Positions 46,854 to 55,900 of a DNA stretch of 64,000 bases are shown piece after piece. How positions within the stretch are numbered: position 1 is the first letter of the stretch; every line of letters begins with the position of its first letter. Source of the DNA: a virus; the IMG/VR virus record IMGVR_UViG_3300007735_000803, positions 62,001-126,000 of that record. One strand, given 5' to 3'. A program made the position numbers and the translations under genes. The notes under the pieces are model-generated. The model did not search any database. It was not told the DNA's origin and worked only from the letters and a program-made list of their open reading frames with translations.

Positions 46854-47745
46854 CCTTACAGAGCATATGGTAGATATGCCTATCTGTACTGATGACACTA
46901 TTTTAATTAAAACGATAATGACCGGTATCTGCCGAAGCGATATCGGGGCGTATGCAGGTTTCGAAGAACCGATGCCATTCCTAAAGCAGGGCCACGAAGG
47001 CACGGGAGAGGTGGTAGAGGTAGGAAAGAATATCACAGGCGTAAAGGTAGGTGATATAGTTTCTACCTGGTCTGATCCTGCATATGCCGATTATTATTTA
47101 GCAAAGCAGAATGAATTTGTAGTTATTCCGGAAGCTTCTCCTAAGTATATTCTGCAACCAGCTGCCTGTGCAATTAATATTGCAAACAAGACATTGGGCA
47201 TGATGGAAGCGATGGGATATGAAGATGAAGAAATCCTTTTGTTAGGTTCTGGTTTTATGAGTGTTGTTATCGGACAGTACTTTAAGATATTCGATTATAA
47301 GTTTACGGTAGTAGGATCGAGTAACCGTGATCATTGGCATAATGTTGCAACGCTGCATAAATTAGATGATATCATCGCATCTGGAAAGCGTTATAAGGTT
47401 ATTATTGATTTGACTTCTAAAGGATCTAACTTCCATATTATCGGTGAGAAGCTGGCAGACTTGGAAGCATTGATTTGCTATGCAGCGACTCCGTATGATC
47501 CTGTAACGACTAACTTTTTCACGAACTGTTGGAATTGCCATACTCTTATAATGCCGTCACCACGTAATACTGACTTTAACGAACAAATGGCATTGACCTG
47601 TGATTTTATTAAGACGGGAATTATTGATACTCAGTTTATTTGGACTATGGGATACGATCGAAATAATCTGGATGAAGTGAAGAAAGGCTTTGAGGATGGG
47701 TTAAATCGTCATTCGTACTATGTTCGTGGATATATTAAATGGTAA
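46813..47745 (+). CDS. Medium-chain (zinc alcohol dehydrogenase-like) oxidoreductase
   Basis: A 310-aa protein of the MDR superfamily. ILIKTIMTGICRSDIGAYAG holds the catalytic-zinc Cys, and LKQGHEGTGEVVEVGKNITG is the conserved His-Glu block. The nucleotide-binding part is EILLLGSGFMSVVIGQYF. The structural-zinc Cys lobe is missing, and the chain is shorter than the usual 340-350 residues. It lies between an Idh-like oxidoreductase and a glycosyltransferase, which suggests a sugar pathway. The substrate is unknown. Confidence 0.8.
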   Translation: MGQIRYFHTTGNRDLTEHMVDMPICTDDTILIKTIMTGICRSDIGAYAGFEEPMPFLKQGHEGTGEVVEVGKNITGVKVGDIVSTWSDPAYADYYLAKQNEFVVIPEASPKYILQPAACAINIANKTLGMMEAMGYEDEEILLLGSGFMSVVIGQYFKIFDYKFTVVGSSNRDHWHNVATLHKLDDIIASGKRYKVIIDLTSKGSNFHIIGEKLADLEALICYAATPYDPVTTNFFTNCWNCHTLIMPSPRNTDFNEQMALTCDFIKTGIIDTQFIWTMGYDRNNLDEVKKGFEDGLNRHSYYVRGYIKW

Positions 47746-47748
47746 TTT

Positions 47749-48840
47749 ATGAATAATATATATGTAATGTCACTTGAACCGCTTCCGAGTAGATATACGG
47801 GGGAGTGGTTGGATTTTATTCCTAGCCTAATTAGGAAACGTGCTACTGACTTAAAACGACCGTTTAACGTTTTCAATGTAGTAGGTGAGAGTGTGAGTGG
47901 TGAAACCACGCCGGGTGCATTTTTAAATTTTGCCGGTACTAATATTTGGAAAAATACTCAGATGAATTTTATTGCATCCGAGTTTAATAATGGTAGTATC
48001 AAGCCTGGTGATAAGTTTGTATTCACTGATGCATGGAACCCGTGTATTATACAGTTGAAATATATGAGTGTCCTGTTAGACATTCCGGTTGAAATACATT
48101 CGATTTGGCACGCAGGATCGTATGATGCTTGGGACTTATTAGGTCAAAAGATTAAACATAAAACATGGTCCTATTCATTCGAACGTTCTATTTATCAAGC
48201 ATCTGATTTCAATTATTTTGCTACTAGATGGCATTTTGAACTATTTTATACAAATGCTTTGGGTGGAATGAACTTCTATCCTAGTAAGGCAGTTATAGCA
48301 GGATTTCCGTTCAATTACCTTAAGGATCTTTTCCCGGAAAACGATACGAAAAAGGAGAACATAATTCTATTCCCGCATCGAGTTTCTAAGGAAAAACAGG
48401 TAGATATATTTAAGGACTTAGCAGAACAATTGCCTGAATACGAATTCGTAGTATGCCAGGAAAAGAATCTAACGAAAGAGGAATATCATAACTTATTAAA
48501 AAGATCTAAAATGGTATTCTCTGCAAACCTGCAGGAAACGTTAGGTATTAGTTGTTGGGAAGGAATGTTAGCTGGGGCATTACCATTAATGCCTAGGCGT
48601 TTGAGTTATGCAGAAATGTATCACCAAGAATTCTTATATCCGAGTACCTGGACTGAAAGTTACGAATATTATTTGGAAAATAGAAACAATTTAGTTAATT
48701 TAATTCGTGATAGGATTGAAAGATATGACTCGTATGTAGCGGTTGCAAAGACGACAGAAGAAAAAGCAGGTCAGTTTTTTGACGGAACAAAATTAGTAGA
48801 TAAAATAATAAAAGGTTACGAAGATGATACAACCAGATAA
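47749..48840 (+). CDS. Glycosyltransferase (GT4/GT-B-like)
   Basis: A 363-aa protein. The C-terminal half is GT-B-like: NIILFPHRVSKEKQVDIFKD, YEFVVCQEKNLTKEEYHNLL, then KMVFSANLQETLGISCWEGM with the family E-x7-E region. The N-terminal half (VIRK..., FTDAWNPCIIQLKYMS, HSIWHAGSYDAWD) would bind the acceptor. Placed between oxidoreductases and a DpdA-like enzyme, it could glycosylate a modified base or another glycan. The 3' end overlaps the next gene by 17 bases. Confidence 0.75.
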   Translation: MNNIYVMSLEPLPSRYTGEWLDFIPSLIRKRATDLKRPFNVFNVVGESVSGETTPGAFLNFAGTNIWKNTQMNFIASEFNNGSIKPGDKFVFTDAWNPCIIQLKYMSVLLDIPVEIHSIWHAGSYDAWDLLGQKIKHKTWSYSFERSIYQASDFNYFATRWHFELFYTNALGGMNFYPSKAVIAGFPFNYLKDLFPENDTKKENIILFPHRVSKEKQVDIFKDLAEQLPEYEFVVCQEKNLTKEEYHNLLKRSKMVFSANLQETLGISCWEGMLAGALPLMPRRLSYAEMYHQEFLYPSTWTESYEYYLENRNNLVNLIRDRIERYDSYVAVAKTTEEKAGQFFDGTKLVDKIIKGYEDDTTR

Positions 48841-50068
48841 GATTCCTGGCGAAAAAGAATTTTCATATTATCCCTCACTGAGTGCGGGCGCCAGTAAGAA
48901 TTGGTTAATGAAAAACCACGAATTACGTCCTGGAGTGACTTCTCGCTTCTATACAGACGAGTATCCTGAAAAGTGGCGAACCAAGTACTTCCTTATTACT
49001 GCAGGTCACCATTATAAGAACATGGATGCGAATGCGGACTTCGGTTGCGAAGGCGCACAGGTATTAGGTGATTCGGGAGGATTTCAATTAGCAACAGGTG
49101 CTATTGCTTGGGATCCGTCATTCAAAGAAACGATATTCAATTGGTTGGAAGCAAATTCTGACATTGCAATGAATTTAGATTTACCGCCCCGAGTAAAATT
49201 GGAAGGTAAATTTGATTACTGCCTGGATATTAGTTTAGAAAATTTCAAATACTTCGAGAAGAACCAGACCGGTAAGACTGCATTCTTAAATGTATTGCAG
49301 GGAAATGAAGAGGAAACCTATAGGTATTGGTATGAAAAGGTGAAAGCATTTGATTTTCAAGGTTGGGGTTTCGGTAATTGTCGTCGAATCGATCACTTGA
49401 TGTATGCACTTGCAATTATGATTAAGGAGAAAGAATTCCTTAAAGATTCATGCAAATTCTTGCACATATTAGGTGCATCTAAAGTATATGATTTTGTTAT
49501 CTACGAATACCTTCAGAAGATAATGAATAAGTATACAGGAGGTAAAGTACAAGTATCTACGGATTCATCCTCTCCAGGGTTGATGAGTGTATATGGTGGT
49601 TACTATTTTAATACTGATTACAGGACTGGTACTTTCTTAACAGCACACTTTGGTCGTCCGACAGATGTTAATTATAATTTAGATGCCCCGTTGCCGTGTA
49701 AGTTCGATGATTGTGTTGCATGTAAGGGAAGAACATATAGGGACATTGTTGATTTTAAAACTCCCTCGTATCAGATTATTGTTCATCATAATTTGAATAT
49801 ATTCCTTGATGCGGTGAATACAATCAAGACGACGTTGCAGTCGCATGATGAAATACTAAAAGACATTGTAGATCCGATGATTTATCAACTCTGTATGTGT
49901 ATAAAAGAAATGTTTGAATCCTCCGATCCGTTTACAGTATATCAAAGATATAAACCACTGTATTCTAAATACAATGCTAAGTATGGTATGCGTGAATTAG
50001 GATATGCACGCGGATCTCATCCATCGGCAAACACAGAAGTAGCAAATACATTTTTTGATTTTGAATAA
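48824..50068 (+). CDS. dpdA: tRNA-guanine transglycosylase-like enzyme, probably DpdA (7-deazaguanine DNA insertion)
   Basis: A 414-aa protein of the TGT superfamily. VLGDSGGFQLATG (about residue 80) is the DSGGFQ active-site motif, and LNVLQGNEEETYRYWYEKV with FQGWGFGNCRRIDH resemble the GxxQG and substrate-binding loops. The zinc site is CKFDDCVACKG...YQIIVHHNLNIFLD (C-x4-C-x2-C with His). Phage DpdA enzymes replace guanine in DNA with preQ0 or derivatives. Presence of FolE and QueE in the window and absence of other tRNA-modification genes favour DpdA over tRNA TGT. It lies between sugar genes and the sliding clamp. Confidence 0.78.
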   Translation: MIQPDKIPGEKEFSYYPSLSAGASKNWLMKNHELRPGVTSRFYTDEYPEKWRTKYFLITAGHHYKNMDANADFGCEGAQVLGDSGGFQLATGAIAWDPSFKETIFNWLEANSDIAMNLDLPPRVKLEGKFDYCLDISLENFKYFEKNQTGKTAFLNVLQGNEEETYRYWYEKVKAFDFQGWGFGNCRRIDHLMYALAIMIKEKEFLKDSCKFLHILGASKVYDFVIYEYLQKIMNKYTGGKVQVSTDSSSPGLMSVYGGYYFNTDYRTGTFLTAHFGRPTDVNYNLDAPLPCKFDDCVACKGRTYRDIVDFKTPSYQIIVHHNLNIFLDAVNTIKTTLQSHDEILKDIVDPMIYQLCMCIKEMFESSDPFTVYQRYKPLYSKYNAKYGMRELGYARGSHPSANTEVANTFFDFE

Positions 50069-50080
50069 ATAAAAGTAAAT

Positions 50081-50800
50081 ATGAAACTAAAAAGTACATT
50101 ATCGGACTTCATTAAGAAGTACAATTTAGGCGGCAATGTAGAAGCCGTAAAATGGTCAATCTCCGGAAAGGAGATATCCACTGATGTCATTACCGAAGAC
50201 AAAGGACTGATTGGTAAAGTAGTATATGAAGATGTTGATATGGATGACATGGAAGTAGGTATCTTTATTACATCTAACTTTGTAAAGGTATTGGATGTAT
50301 TCGGTGATTCGCTTGCGATTAAGATGAACAGTATCGATGGTCGCCCAATCAATTTTGAATTGGGAGATGCCGACACGAAGGCCCAATATATGTTGGCTGA
50401 TTTGAGTGTGATTCCTGCTGCCGCGAAACCTAAAAATCTTCCATCATTCCAATTGTCTGTTCCTATTACGAGTGACTTGATTGGGAAGATTAGCAAAGCA
50501 AAGGGAGCATTGCCAGACATTAGCCACATCACATTCAATACTAAATCAGGCACTCCTGAAATCATTATTGGTTACTCTAAAAACAATACGACTCGAATCA
50601 GTTTTGATATTAAGGCTGATGTTGAAGGTGATGTTCAATATAAGTCATTTAATTCGAATTATTTGGTTGAAATCTTTAAGGCCAACTCCAATATGAAGTC
50701 AGGTACTATTGAAGTTTCAAATGCAGGCCTGATGCGTGTTGTGTGTATGGGTGATGGTTTTAAGAGTGAATATTTCCTGGTTGAAGTTCAGCATACTTGA
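50081..50800 (+). CDS. gp45: Sliding clamp (T4 gp45-like)
   Basis: A 239-aa processivity factor. T4 gp45 has 228 aa and forms a trimeric ring that tethers polymerase to DNA and activates late transcription. The two-domain beta pattern is visible (MKLKSTLSDFIKKYNLGGNV ... KNLPSFQLSVPITSDLIGKI ... GTIEVSNAGLMRVVCMGDGF ... EYFLVEVQHT). It is directly followed by gp44 and gp62, the loader. If the ATATTTAT(A/T) element is a late promoter, gp45 might act there with a gp55-type sigma factor, which is not in the window. Confidence 0.9.
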   Translation: MKLKSTLSDFIKKYNLGGNVEAVKWSISGKEISTDVITEDKGLIGKVVYEDVDMDDMEVGIFITSNFVKVLDVFGDSLAIKMNSIDGRPINFELGDADTKAQYMLADLSVIPAAAKPKNLPSFQLSVPITSDLIGKISKAKGALPDISHITFNTKSGTPEIIIGYSKNNTTRISFDIKADVEGDVQYKSFNSNYLVEIFKANSNMKSGTIEVSNAGLMRVVCMGDGFKSEYFLVEVQHT

Positions 50801-50802
50801 TT

Positions 50803-51729
50803 ATGATAAGAACAGAACATAGTTTGTGGACAGAAAAGTATCGTCCCGCTACCTTAGATACATATATAGGTAATGAAACAGTAATCAATAAAGTTAAAAC
50901 GTTTATTGAAACTAACGATGTACCTAATCTATTGTTTCACGGTAGAGCAGGTGGCGGTAAGACGACGTTGGCAAAGATCATTGTCAATTCGATAAATTGT
51001 GATTATCTATATATCAATGCTTCGGATGAACGTAATATTGATTTGGTTCGAGACAAGATTAAAAACTTTGCTTCTAGTGCTGGCTTCAACCCGTTAAAGA
51101 TTGTTATCCTTGATGAAAGTGATTTTTTAAATCCGACATCAACCCAACCGGCACTCCGTAATCTAATGGAAACGTTCTCATTATATACTAGGTTTATCTT
51201 GACTGCGAATTACCCGGAACGAATCATTGAACCACTGCAAAGTAGGTGTCAACTGTATCACCTAGTTCCGCCATCCAAAAAGGATATCGCAATAAAGATG
51301 GCTAACATATTGCAGAAAGAGAATGTAACCTTTGTTCCGGAAGATCTTGCAATGGTAATTAATGCTTCCTATCCGGATATCCGTAGGATACTAAATACAC
51401 TGCAGCAGTATTCGATTGGAGGTAAATTTGAATTGGATAAGACATCTGTGATTGAAAGTAATTATCAGATGCAAATATTAGAATTACTCAAATCCTCTGA
51501 TAAGAAAACATGTTTTCAAGAGATACGGAGACTGTTGAGTTCTACGGGAAGTAATTCCTTTTCCGATATATACGGGTTCTTGTATGATAATGTTGATTCG
51601 TATGCTACAGGTAATGTTGCTTCAGTGATTTTGGCGTTGGCTGAATCGCAGATAACTGAACCTACCGCGGTTGATAAAGAATTACATGCAATGGCTCTTT
51701 TTATTAACATATTAAATATTATAAAATGA
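50803..51729 (+). CDS. gp44: Clamp loader large subunit (T4 gp44-like AAA+ ATPase)
   Basis: A 308-aa AAA+ ATPase. SLWTEKYRPATLDTYIGNET is the RFC-box start, the Walker A is FHGRAGGGKTTLAKII (about residue 48), the Walker B IVILDESDFL, sensor 1 RFILTANYPERI, and the arginine finger SRCQLYHL. It opens and loads the gp45 clamp with gp62. The ATG at 50803 is preferred to a TTG six bases upstream. The 3' end overlaps a zinc-ribbon gene by four bases. Confidence 0.93.
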   Translation: MIRTEHSLWTEKYRPATLDTYIGNETVINKVKTFIETNDVPNLLFHGRAGGGKTTLAKIIVNSINCDYLYINASDERNIDLVRDKIKNFASSAGFNPLKIVILDESDFLNPTSTQPALRNLMETFSLYTRFILTANYPERIIEPLQSRCQLYHLVPPSKKDIAIKMANILQKENVTFVPEDLAMVINASYPDIRRILNTLQQYSIGGKFELDKTSVIESNYQMQILELLKSSDKKTCFQEIRRLLSSTGSNSFSDIYGFLYDNVDSYATGNVASVILALAESQITEPTAVDKELHAMALFINILNIIK

Positions 51730-52004
51730 CAGGTGGAAACCAACAAATGAACCTAAATTTAGATTTAGGTAAGATGCCTACCATAGAATGCGTTTGCGGT
51801 AGCTTCTTTTTTAAGACTGTGATGATGCTTAAGCAAGTGAGTAGGCTGGCAATAGGTGCCGAAAAGGATGCGATAGTTCCGATTCAAGTGTTCCGTTGTG
51901 ACGATTGCGGAAATATTGCAGTAGACCTATTACCTAAAGAAATTCAGAGCATGTTCAGAGATGAAGAAACAGACAACAGTACAAAAATCAGCCTCGAGCC
52001 TTAA
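51726..52004 (+). CDS. Zinc-ribbon protein of unknown function
   Basis: A 92-aa protein with two Cys pairs: IECVCGSFFFKTVMM and QVFRCDDCGNIAVDLL, forming a zinc ribbon. It is a familiar small gene of T4-like marine phages near the clamp loader, function unknown. The start at 51726 overlaps gp44's stop, or the internal ATG at 51747 may be used. The 3' end overlaps the gp62 gene by 44 bases. Confidence 0.7.
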   Translation: MTGGNQQMNLNLDLGKMPTIECVCGSFFFKTVMMLKQVSRLAIGAEKDAIVPIQVFRCDDCGNIAVDLLPKEIQSMFRDEETDNSTKISLEP

Positions 52005-52443
52005 GACAGCATCAATAATCGATTTCATCAACTACTTGACCGTAGAGAAGAAACCGTGGGATCAATTGACTGAAACCGATAAAAAGGCTTTCAGTCCCTT
52101 TATGATTAACCGCTGGCTTTCGATGAGTATGGATTATGTTGAATTGGTAGCAATGTTACAAAAGTATACTATGACTGTATTAGATAAAGAAATGGTATAT
52201 AGATTGTATTTAGAGTTGTTACCGAAACAGAAGATATATCTGAAGTATATAAAGAAAGAAACTTCCAAAGATTATCAGGATGGACTTGTAGAGTTACTAA
52301 AAGATTATTATCTTATAAGTAGGAAGGATGCTATTCAGTATTTGGATATTTACTTCTCAACGGTTGATAGGAAGAATGAATTGAAAGAGTTGATTGCTAA
52401 GTTTGGGAAGACAGAAAAAGAAATTAAAAAGTTACTAGAATGA
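51961..52443 (+). CDS. gp62: Clamp loader small subunit (T4 gp62-like)
   Basis: A 160-aa helical protein. The pattern SIIDFINYLTVEKKPWDQLT, KAFSPFMINRWLSMSMDYVE and LPKQKIYLKYIKK is typical of gp62-like small loader subunits in marine T4-like phages. It binds gp44 and gp45. T4 gp62 has 187 aa. Order 45-44-62 is as in T4, with a zinc-ribbon gene added between 44 and 62, and no regA gene follows. Confidence 0.85.
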   Translation: MKKQTTVQKSASSLKTASIIDFINYLTVEKKPWDQLTETDKKAFSPFMINRWLSMSMDYVELVAMLQKYTMTVLDKEMVYRLYLELLPKQKIYLKYIKKETSKDYQDGLVELLKDYYLISRKDAIQYLDIYFSTVDRKNELKELIAKFGKTEKEIKKLLE

Positions 52444-52655
52444 AAGAATCAATAAATCACCCTGCACATTATGGTGGTGCAGACAATACATACGAGGCTA
52501 TCAAAGTAATTGAAGCCTGGCAATTAGACTTTTGTTTGGGTAATGTTGTTAAATACATTTCCCGGGCCGGTAAAAAGGACCCCACAAAAGAATTGGAAGA
52601 TCTTAAGAAAGCTGCCTGGTACTTGGATAGGCGCATACAGCAATTATCAAAATAA
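52440..52655 (+). CDS. DUF3310-type small protein
   Basis: A 71-aa protein with the signature NHPAHYGGADNTYEAIKVIE and FCLGNVVKYISRAGKKD, then LEDLKKAAWYLDRRI. This matches the DUF3310 pattern of many phages, thought by some to be nucleotide-related. The ATG overlaps the gp62 stop. The function is uncertain. Confidence 0.85.
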   Translation: MKESINHPAHYGGADNTYEAIKVIEAWQLDFCLGNVVKYISRAGKKDPTKELEDLKKAAWYLDRRIQQLSK

Positions 52656-52691
52656 TTTGGTTATTACAATTTAATTCTATATCTTAATAGA

Positions 52692-53636
52692 ATGAAGACC
52701 ATATTCGACGTTAATACCACACAAATAGAAGAAGGCGTGGCTAGAATATCATACTCGCAATACGCAATGTATTCCCGTTGTCCGAAACAATGGGAATTGT
52801 GCTATGTAAAGAAACATAAGGTTTCTGAGCCGAATATCAATTTGACATTTGGATCTGCCTTCCATGAAACGTTACAGACATGGTTAGATACTGTATTCAA
52901 TAAGAGTATCAAGTTAGCATCACAAATGAATCTGCCAAACCTATTGCAGACCAATATGATGCGAATCTACAAAGAGGAAATGGATAAATTCGGTCAACAT
53001 TATTCCAGTCCTGCAGAGTTAGCCGAATATTATGAAGACGGTGTTGCGATACTAGAACATATAACGAAGAAGCGTTCTGCATACTTTCCTAGCAAAGGAT
53101 ATAAACTGATTGGTATTGAGATGCCATTAAATATCCGTGTCCGTGAAGACTATCCTAAGGTTCGTTTGATTGGATTTATGGATTTAGTTATCTATAATGA
53201 AAACTCAGATACATATACTATCTACGACATCAAGACTAGTTATATGGGTTGGAAGGATAATGCTAAGAAGGATAAGACAAAAACTTCTCAGTTAGTTCTG
53301 TATAAAGAGTATTTCAGTCGTCAATGGAATTTGAATCCAGATAAAGTTGAGATTGAATTCTTTATCGTTAAACGTAAAATATTACAGGAATCTGTCTTTC
53401 CTCAGAAACGAGTACAGGAATTTACTCCGGCATCCGGGTCCGTTACTAGAAAGAAATTAGTAAAATCGATTGAACAGTTTGTTGCTGATTGTTTCAGTCC
53501 AGATGGCAGTTACAATGTAGATAGGGAATATCCCGCAATTGCAGGTCCTGCAAATGTAAATTGTAAGTATTGTGAATTTAAGGACAAGCCAGATTTGTGT
53601 CCGGCAAAGAGCCGTATAAAAGTTTTATTATCATGA
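52692..53636 (+). CDS. PD-(D/E)XK nuclease with iron-sulphur Cys cluster (Cas4/RecB-like)
   Basis: A 314-aa protein. SYSQYAMYSRCPKQWELCYV and TFGSAFHETLQTWLD (His) open the RecB-type fold. RLIGFMDLVIYNENSDTYTI then YDIKTSYMG are the Asp and Asp-x-Lys active site. The last part NCKYCEFKDKPDLCPAK gives three Cys, which together with the N-terminal Cys can hold a 4Fe-4S cluster, as in Cas4/AddB nucleases. It may process DNA ends in recombination. In many T4-like phages a similar gene lies near the replication genes. The stop overlaps the next ATG. Confidence 0.85.
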   Translation: MKTIFDVNTTQIEEGVARISYSQYAMYSRCPKQWELCYVKKHKVSEPNINLTFGSAFHETLQTWLDTVFNKSIKLASQMNLPNLLQTNMMRIYKEEMDKFGQHYSSPAELAEYYEDGVAILEHITKKRSAYFPSKGYKLIGIEMPLNIRVREDYPKVRLIGFMDLVIYNENSDTYTIYDIKTSYMGWKDNAKKDKTKTSQLVLYKEYFSRQWNLNPDKVEIEFFIVKRKILQESVFPQKRVQEFTPASGSVTRKKLVKSIEQFVADCFSPDGSYNVDREYPAIAGPANVNCKYCEFKDKPDLCPAKSRIKVLLS

Positions 53637-54034
53637 AGATCGGAATGATAGGTTCACTGAACTATACTAATGCATCGAAGGTAAAGGAATTCCTAATGAT
53701 ACTTCGAGACTCATTTGATTCTGAGTTGGTGATTGTATCGGGAGGTAGTAAATTAGGTGTAGAGCCAATCGTTAAAAAATTTGCTCTACAGTTTGGTATT
53801 AATTATATGGAATTTAATCCTGCATTTACTCCATACAATCTTTACTCAGCAATGCCGGAAAACTATTATAGTAAACCGCGTCATGGAAGTCACTATTTAC
53901 ATAGGTATCTATTGTTAGCCACAGCAGTAGAAAAACTTATTATATTCTCCAATCCTGGAGAGGATGTTTCCTTTTATAATATTCCTATTGGTAGGATGAA
54001 AAAGAGAGGAAAATCCTTTGTTATTGTTAACTAA
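53633..54034 (+). CDS. SLOG/Rossmann-like small protein
   Basis: A 133-aa protein: KIGMIGSLNYTNASKVKEFL, LVIVSGGSKLGVEPIVKKFA, MEFNPAFTPYN and KLIIFSNPGED. The GSRxW/SGG-like pattern and order match the SLOG (YspA/DprA-like) superfamily, which binds nucleotides or nucleotide-derived ligands. The start at 53633 overlaps the nuclease stop (ATGA). The role in the phage is unknown. Confidence 0.65.
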   Translation: MKIGMIGSLNYTNASKVKEFLMILRDSFDSELVIVSGGSKLGVEPIVKKFALQFGINYMEFNPAFTPYNLYSAMPENYYSKPRHGSHYLHRYLLLATAVEKLIIFSNPGEDVSFYNIPIGRMKKRGKSFVIVN

Positions 54035-54051
54035 TTATTTATATTCATACT

Positions 54052-54225
54052 ATGGGATCATTATTATTATTTCTTGTATTGGTAGCAATCTATTTCCTAC
54101 CATCGTTTGTTGCATATGAAAAATCATTCGGCACACAGGTATTCGTTCTTAACCTTTTCTTAGGTTGGACCTTTATCGGTTGGGTTATTGCATTGGTATG
54201 GGCCTTAAGGGTTGAAAAGCAATGA
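54052..54225 (+). CDS. imm: Superinfection immunity-like membrane protein (Imm family)
   Basis: A 57-aa protein. Two hydrophobic segments are present: SLLLFLVLVAIYFLPSFVAY, and VFVLNLFLGWTFIGWVIALV ending WALRVEKQ. The NLFLGWTFIGW pattern is that of the superinfection immunity protein family, including T4 Imm, which blocks DNA entry from a second phage. The length is normal. Its stop overlaps the next ATG. TTATTTATA at 54035 is a variant of the promoter element. Confidence 0.8.
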   Translation: MGSLLLFLVLVAIYFLPSFVAYEKSFGTQVFVLNLFLGWTFIGWVIALVWALRVEKQ

Positions 54226-54425
54226 TTCGAAAATTTTTACTTTATGCAGCAAAGTGGCAATTGGGAACTATAATCACAGTTCCGATGCTATACTTATTTG
54301 TAGACATTCTTCATCTCAGTTATTTATGGTCTACTATATGCTTTAACTTCGTGGGAGCACTTATCTTTTTTCCTATAGATCTATGGATTTTCCGCAAAAA
54401 AGATAAGAATGTCGATAATTATTAA
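54222..54425 (+). CDS. Small GtrA-like membrane protein
   Basis: A 67-aa protein with a KWQLGTIITVPMLYLFVDIL segment and NFVGALIFFPIDLWIF, two membrane helices with the GtrA-type Asn-Phe-x-Gly-Ala pattern. Full GtrA proteins (about 120 aa, four helices) flip lipid-linked sugars. This half-size form occurs in other phages. Neighbouring glycosyltransferases make a glycan role possible. Confidence 0.6.
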   Translation: MIRKFLLYAAKWQLGTIITVPMLYLFVDILHLSYLWSTICFNFVGALIFFPIDLWIFRKKDKNVDNY

Positions 54426-54442
54426 AAAGGTTATATAGTTTT

Positions 54443-55900
54443 ATGCAACAGTTACAATTACCGAAACTTCGGAAAGTTGATCCGAATACGCCGAAAAAGA
54501 AAAAAATATTACTACTATCCGATGATTTACGTTTACATAGCGGCATCGCTACTATGTCACGTGAATTTGTTACAGGTACTGCGCATTGGTTTGATTGGGT
54601 ACAGGTAGGTGCAGCAATCAACCATCCTGATAAAGGAAAAGTGTTTGATATATCAGAAGCAGTAAACAAAGAACGTGGTATTACCAACGCTAACATTAAA
54701 ATCTATCCGAACGATGGATATGGAAATGAAGCATTAGTTCGTGAATTGATTTATTTAGAAAAACCCGATGCAATTATCATCTTCACAGATCCTAGGTATT
54801 GGGTATGGTTTTTCCACATGGAACATGAATTACGACAGCAGATTCCGATTATCTATTATAATATTTGGGATGATGTTCCGTATCCCTTCTGGAATGAAAA
54901 TTTCTATGAATCATGTGATATGTTATTGAATATCTCTAAACAAACCAATAACATTGTTAAGAACGTAGTGCGTAAAAATCCTAAGCCGGATTGGGCCATT
55001 CAATATGTACCACATGGGATTAACGAGAAGCAATTCTTCCCGATCGATGAAACCCACCCACAATGGGAAGAGTATCAGAAGACTGTGTTCGAAGTTAAGA
55101 TTAAAAATAATGTTGATTTTGTAGTTTTCTGGAACAATAGAAATATACGACGTAAACAGCCTGGGGATGTAATATTAGCATACAAATCATTCTGCGATAA
55201 GCTAACTACAGAACAGGCTTCAAGGGTTGCATTGTTTATGCACACCCAGCCGGTAGATGGAAATGGTACTGATTTATTGGCAGTACAGCGTGCTATCTGT
55301 CCTGATTATAAAATCATTTTTAGTGACAAGCCGGTACCGCCACACGCTATGAATTATTACTATAACCTGGCAGATGTGACGCTTAATATTGCTAGTAATG
55401 AAGGCTTCGGCTTATCTGGTGCAGAGTCACTGATGGCAGGTACTCCTATCATCAATAATGTTACTGGTGGATTACAAGACCAATGTCGTTTCGAGGATGA
55501 GAATGGAAACTGGATCGAATTCGATACTGAGTTCTCAACCAACCACACGGGTAAATATAAGAAGCATGGTATTTGGGCTAAGCCGGTATTTCCTTCTAAT
55601 CGTAGTTTGCAGGGATCACCGGAGACTCCCTATATATTTGATGACCGAGTTTCATTCACAGATGTTGCTGATGCAATAAAATATTGGTATGATATGAGTC
55701 CGGATGAAAGACATTTGGCAGGATTAGCAGGAAGAAATTGGGTCGTTAGTGAAGAGAGTGGTATGTCATCGTTTGAGATGTGTAATCGTTTTAAATTAAA
55801 CATTGAAAACTGTTTTGCCAATTGGACTCCTAGAAAACGCTTTGCTGTATATAAGGCAAGCAAGTCTACACCTATCAAAAATAATGGAATTGTTATATGA
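54443..55900 (+). CDS. Glycosyltransferase family 4-like (GT-B)
   Basis: A 485-aa protein. N-terminal domain: KKILLLSDDLRLHSGIATMS, then PDAIIIFTDPRYWVWFFHME. C-terminal domain: NVDFVVFWNNRNIRRKQPGD, and SNEGFGLSGAESLMAGTPII followed by NNVTGG, the nucleotide-sugar-binding E-x7-E region of GT4 enzymes. The first residues MQQLQLPKLRKV match a repeated motif at the C-terminus of the next gene. The stop overlaps that gene's ATG. It starts the large glycan cluster, whose product is not known. Confidence 0.88.
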   Translation: MQQLQLPKLRKVDPNTPKKKKILLLSDDLRLHSGIATMSREFVTGTAHWFDWVQVGAAINHPDKGKVFDISEAVNKERGITNANIKIYPNDGYGNEALVRELIYLEKPDAIIIFTDPRYWVWFFHMEHELRQQIPIIYYNIWDDVPYPFWNENFYESCDMLLNISKQTNNIVKNVVRKNPKPDWAIQYVPHGINEKQFFPIDETHPQWEEYQKTVFEVKIKNNVDFVVFWNNRNIRRKQPGDVILAYKSFCDKLTTEQASRVALFMHTQPVDGNGTDLLAVQRAICPDYKIIFSDKPVPPHAMNYYYNLADVTLNIASNEGFGLSGAESLMAGTPIINNVTGGLQDQCRFEDENGNWIEFDTEFSTNHTGKYKKHGIWAKPVFPSNRSLQGSPETPYIFDDRVSFTDVADAIKYWYDMSPDERHLAGLAGRNWVVSEESGMSSFEMCNRFKLNIENCFANWTPRKRFAVYKASKSTPIKNNGIVI

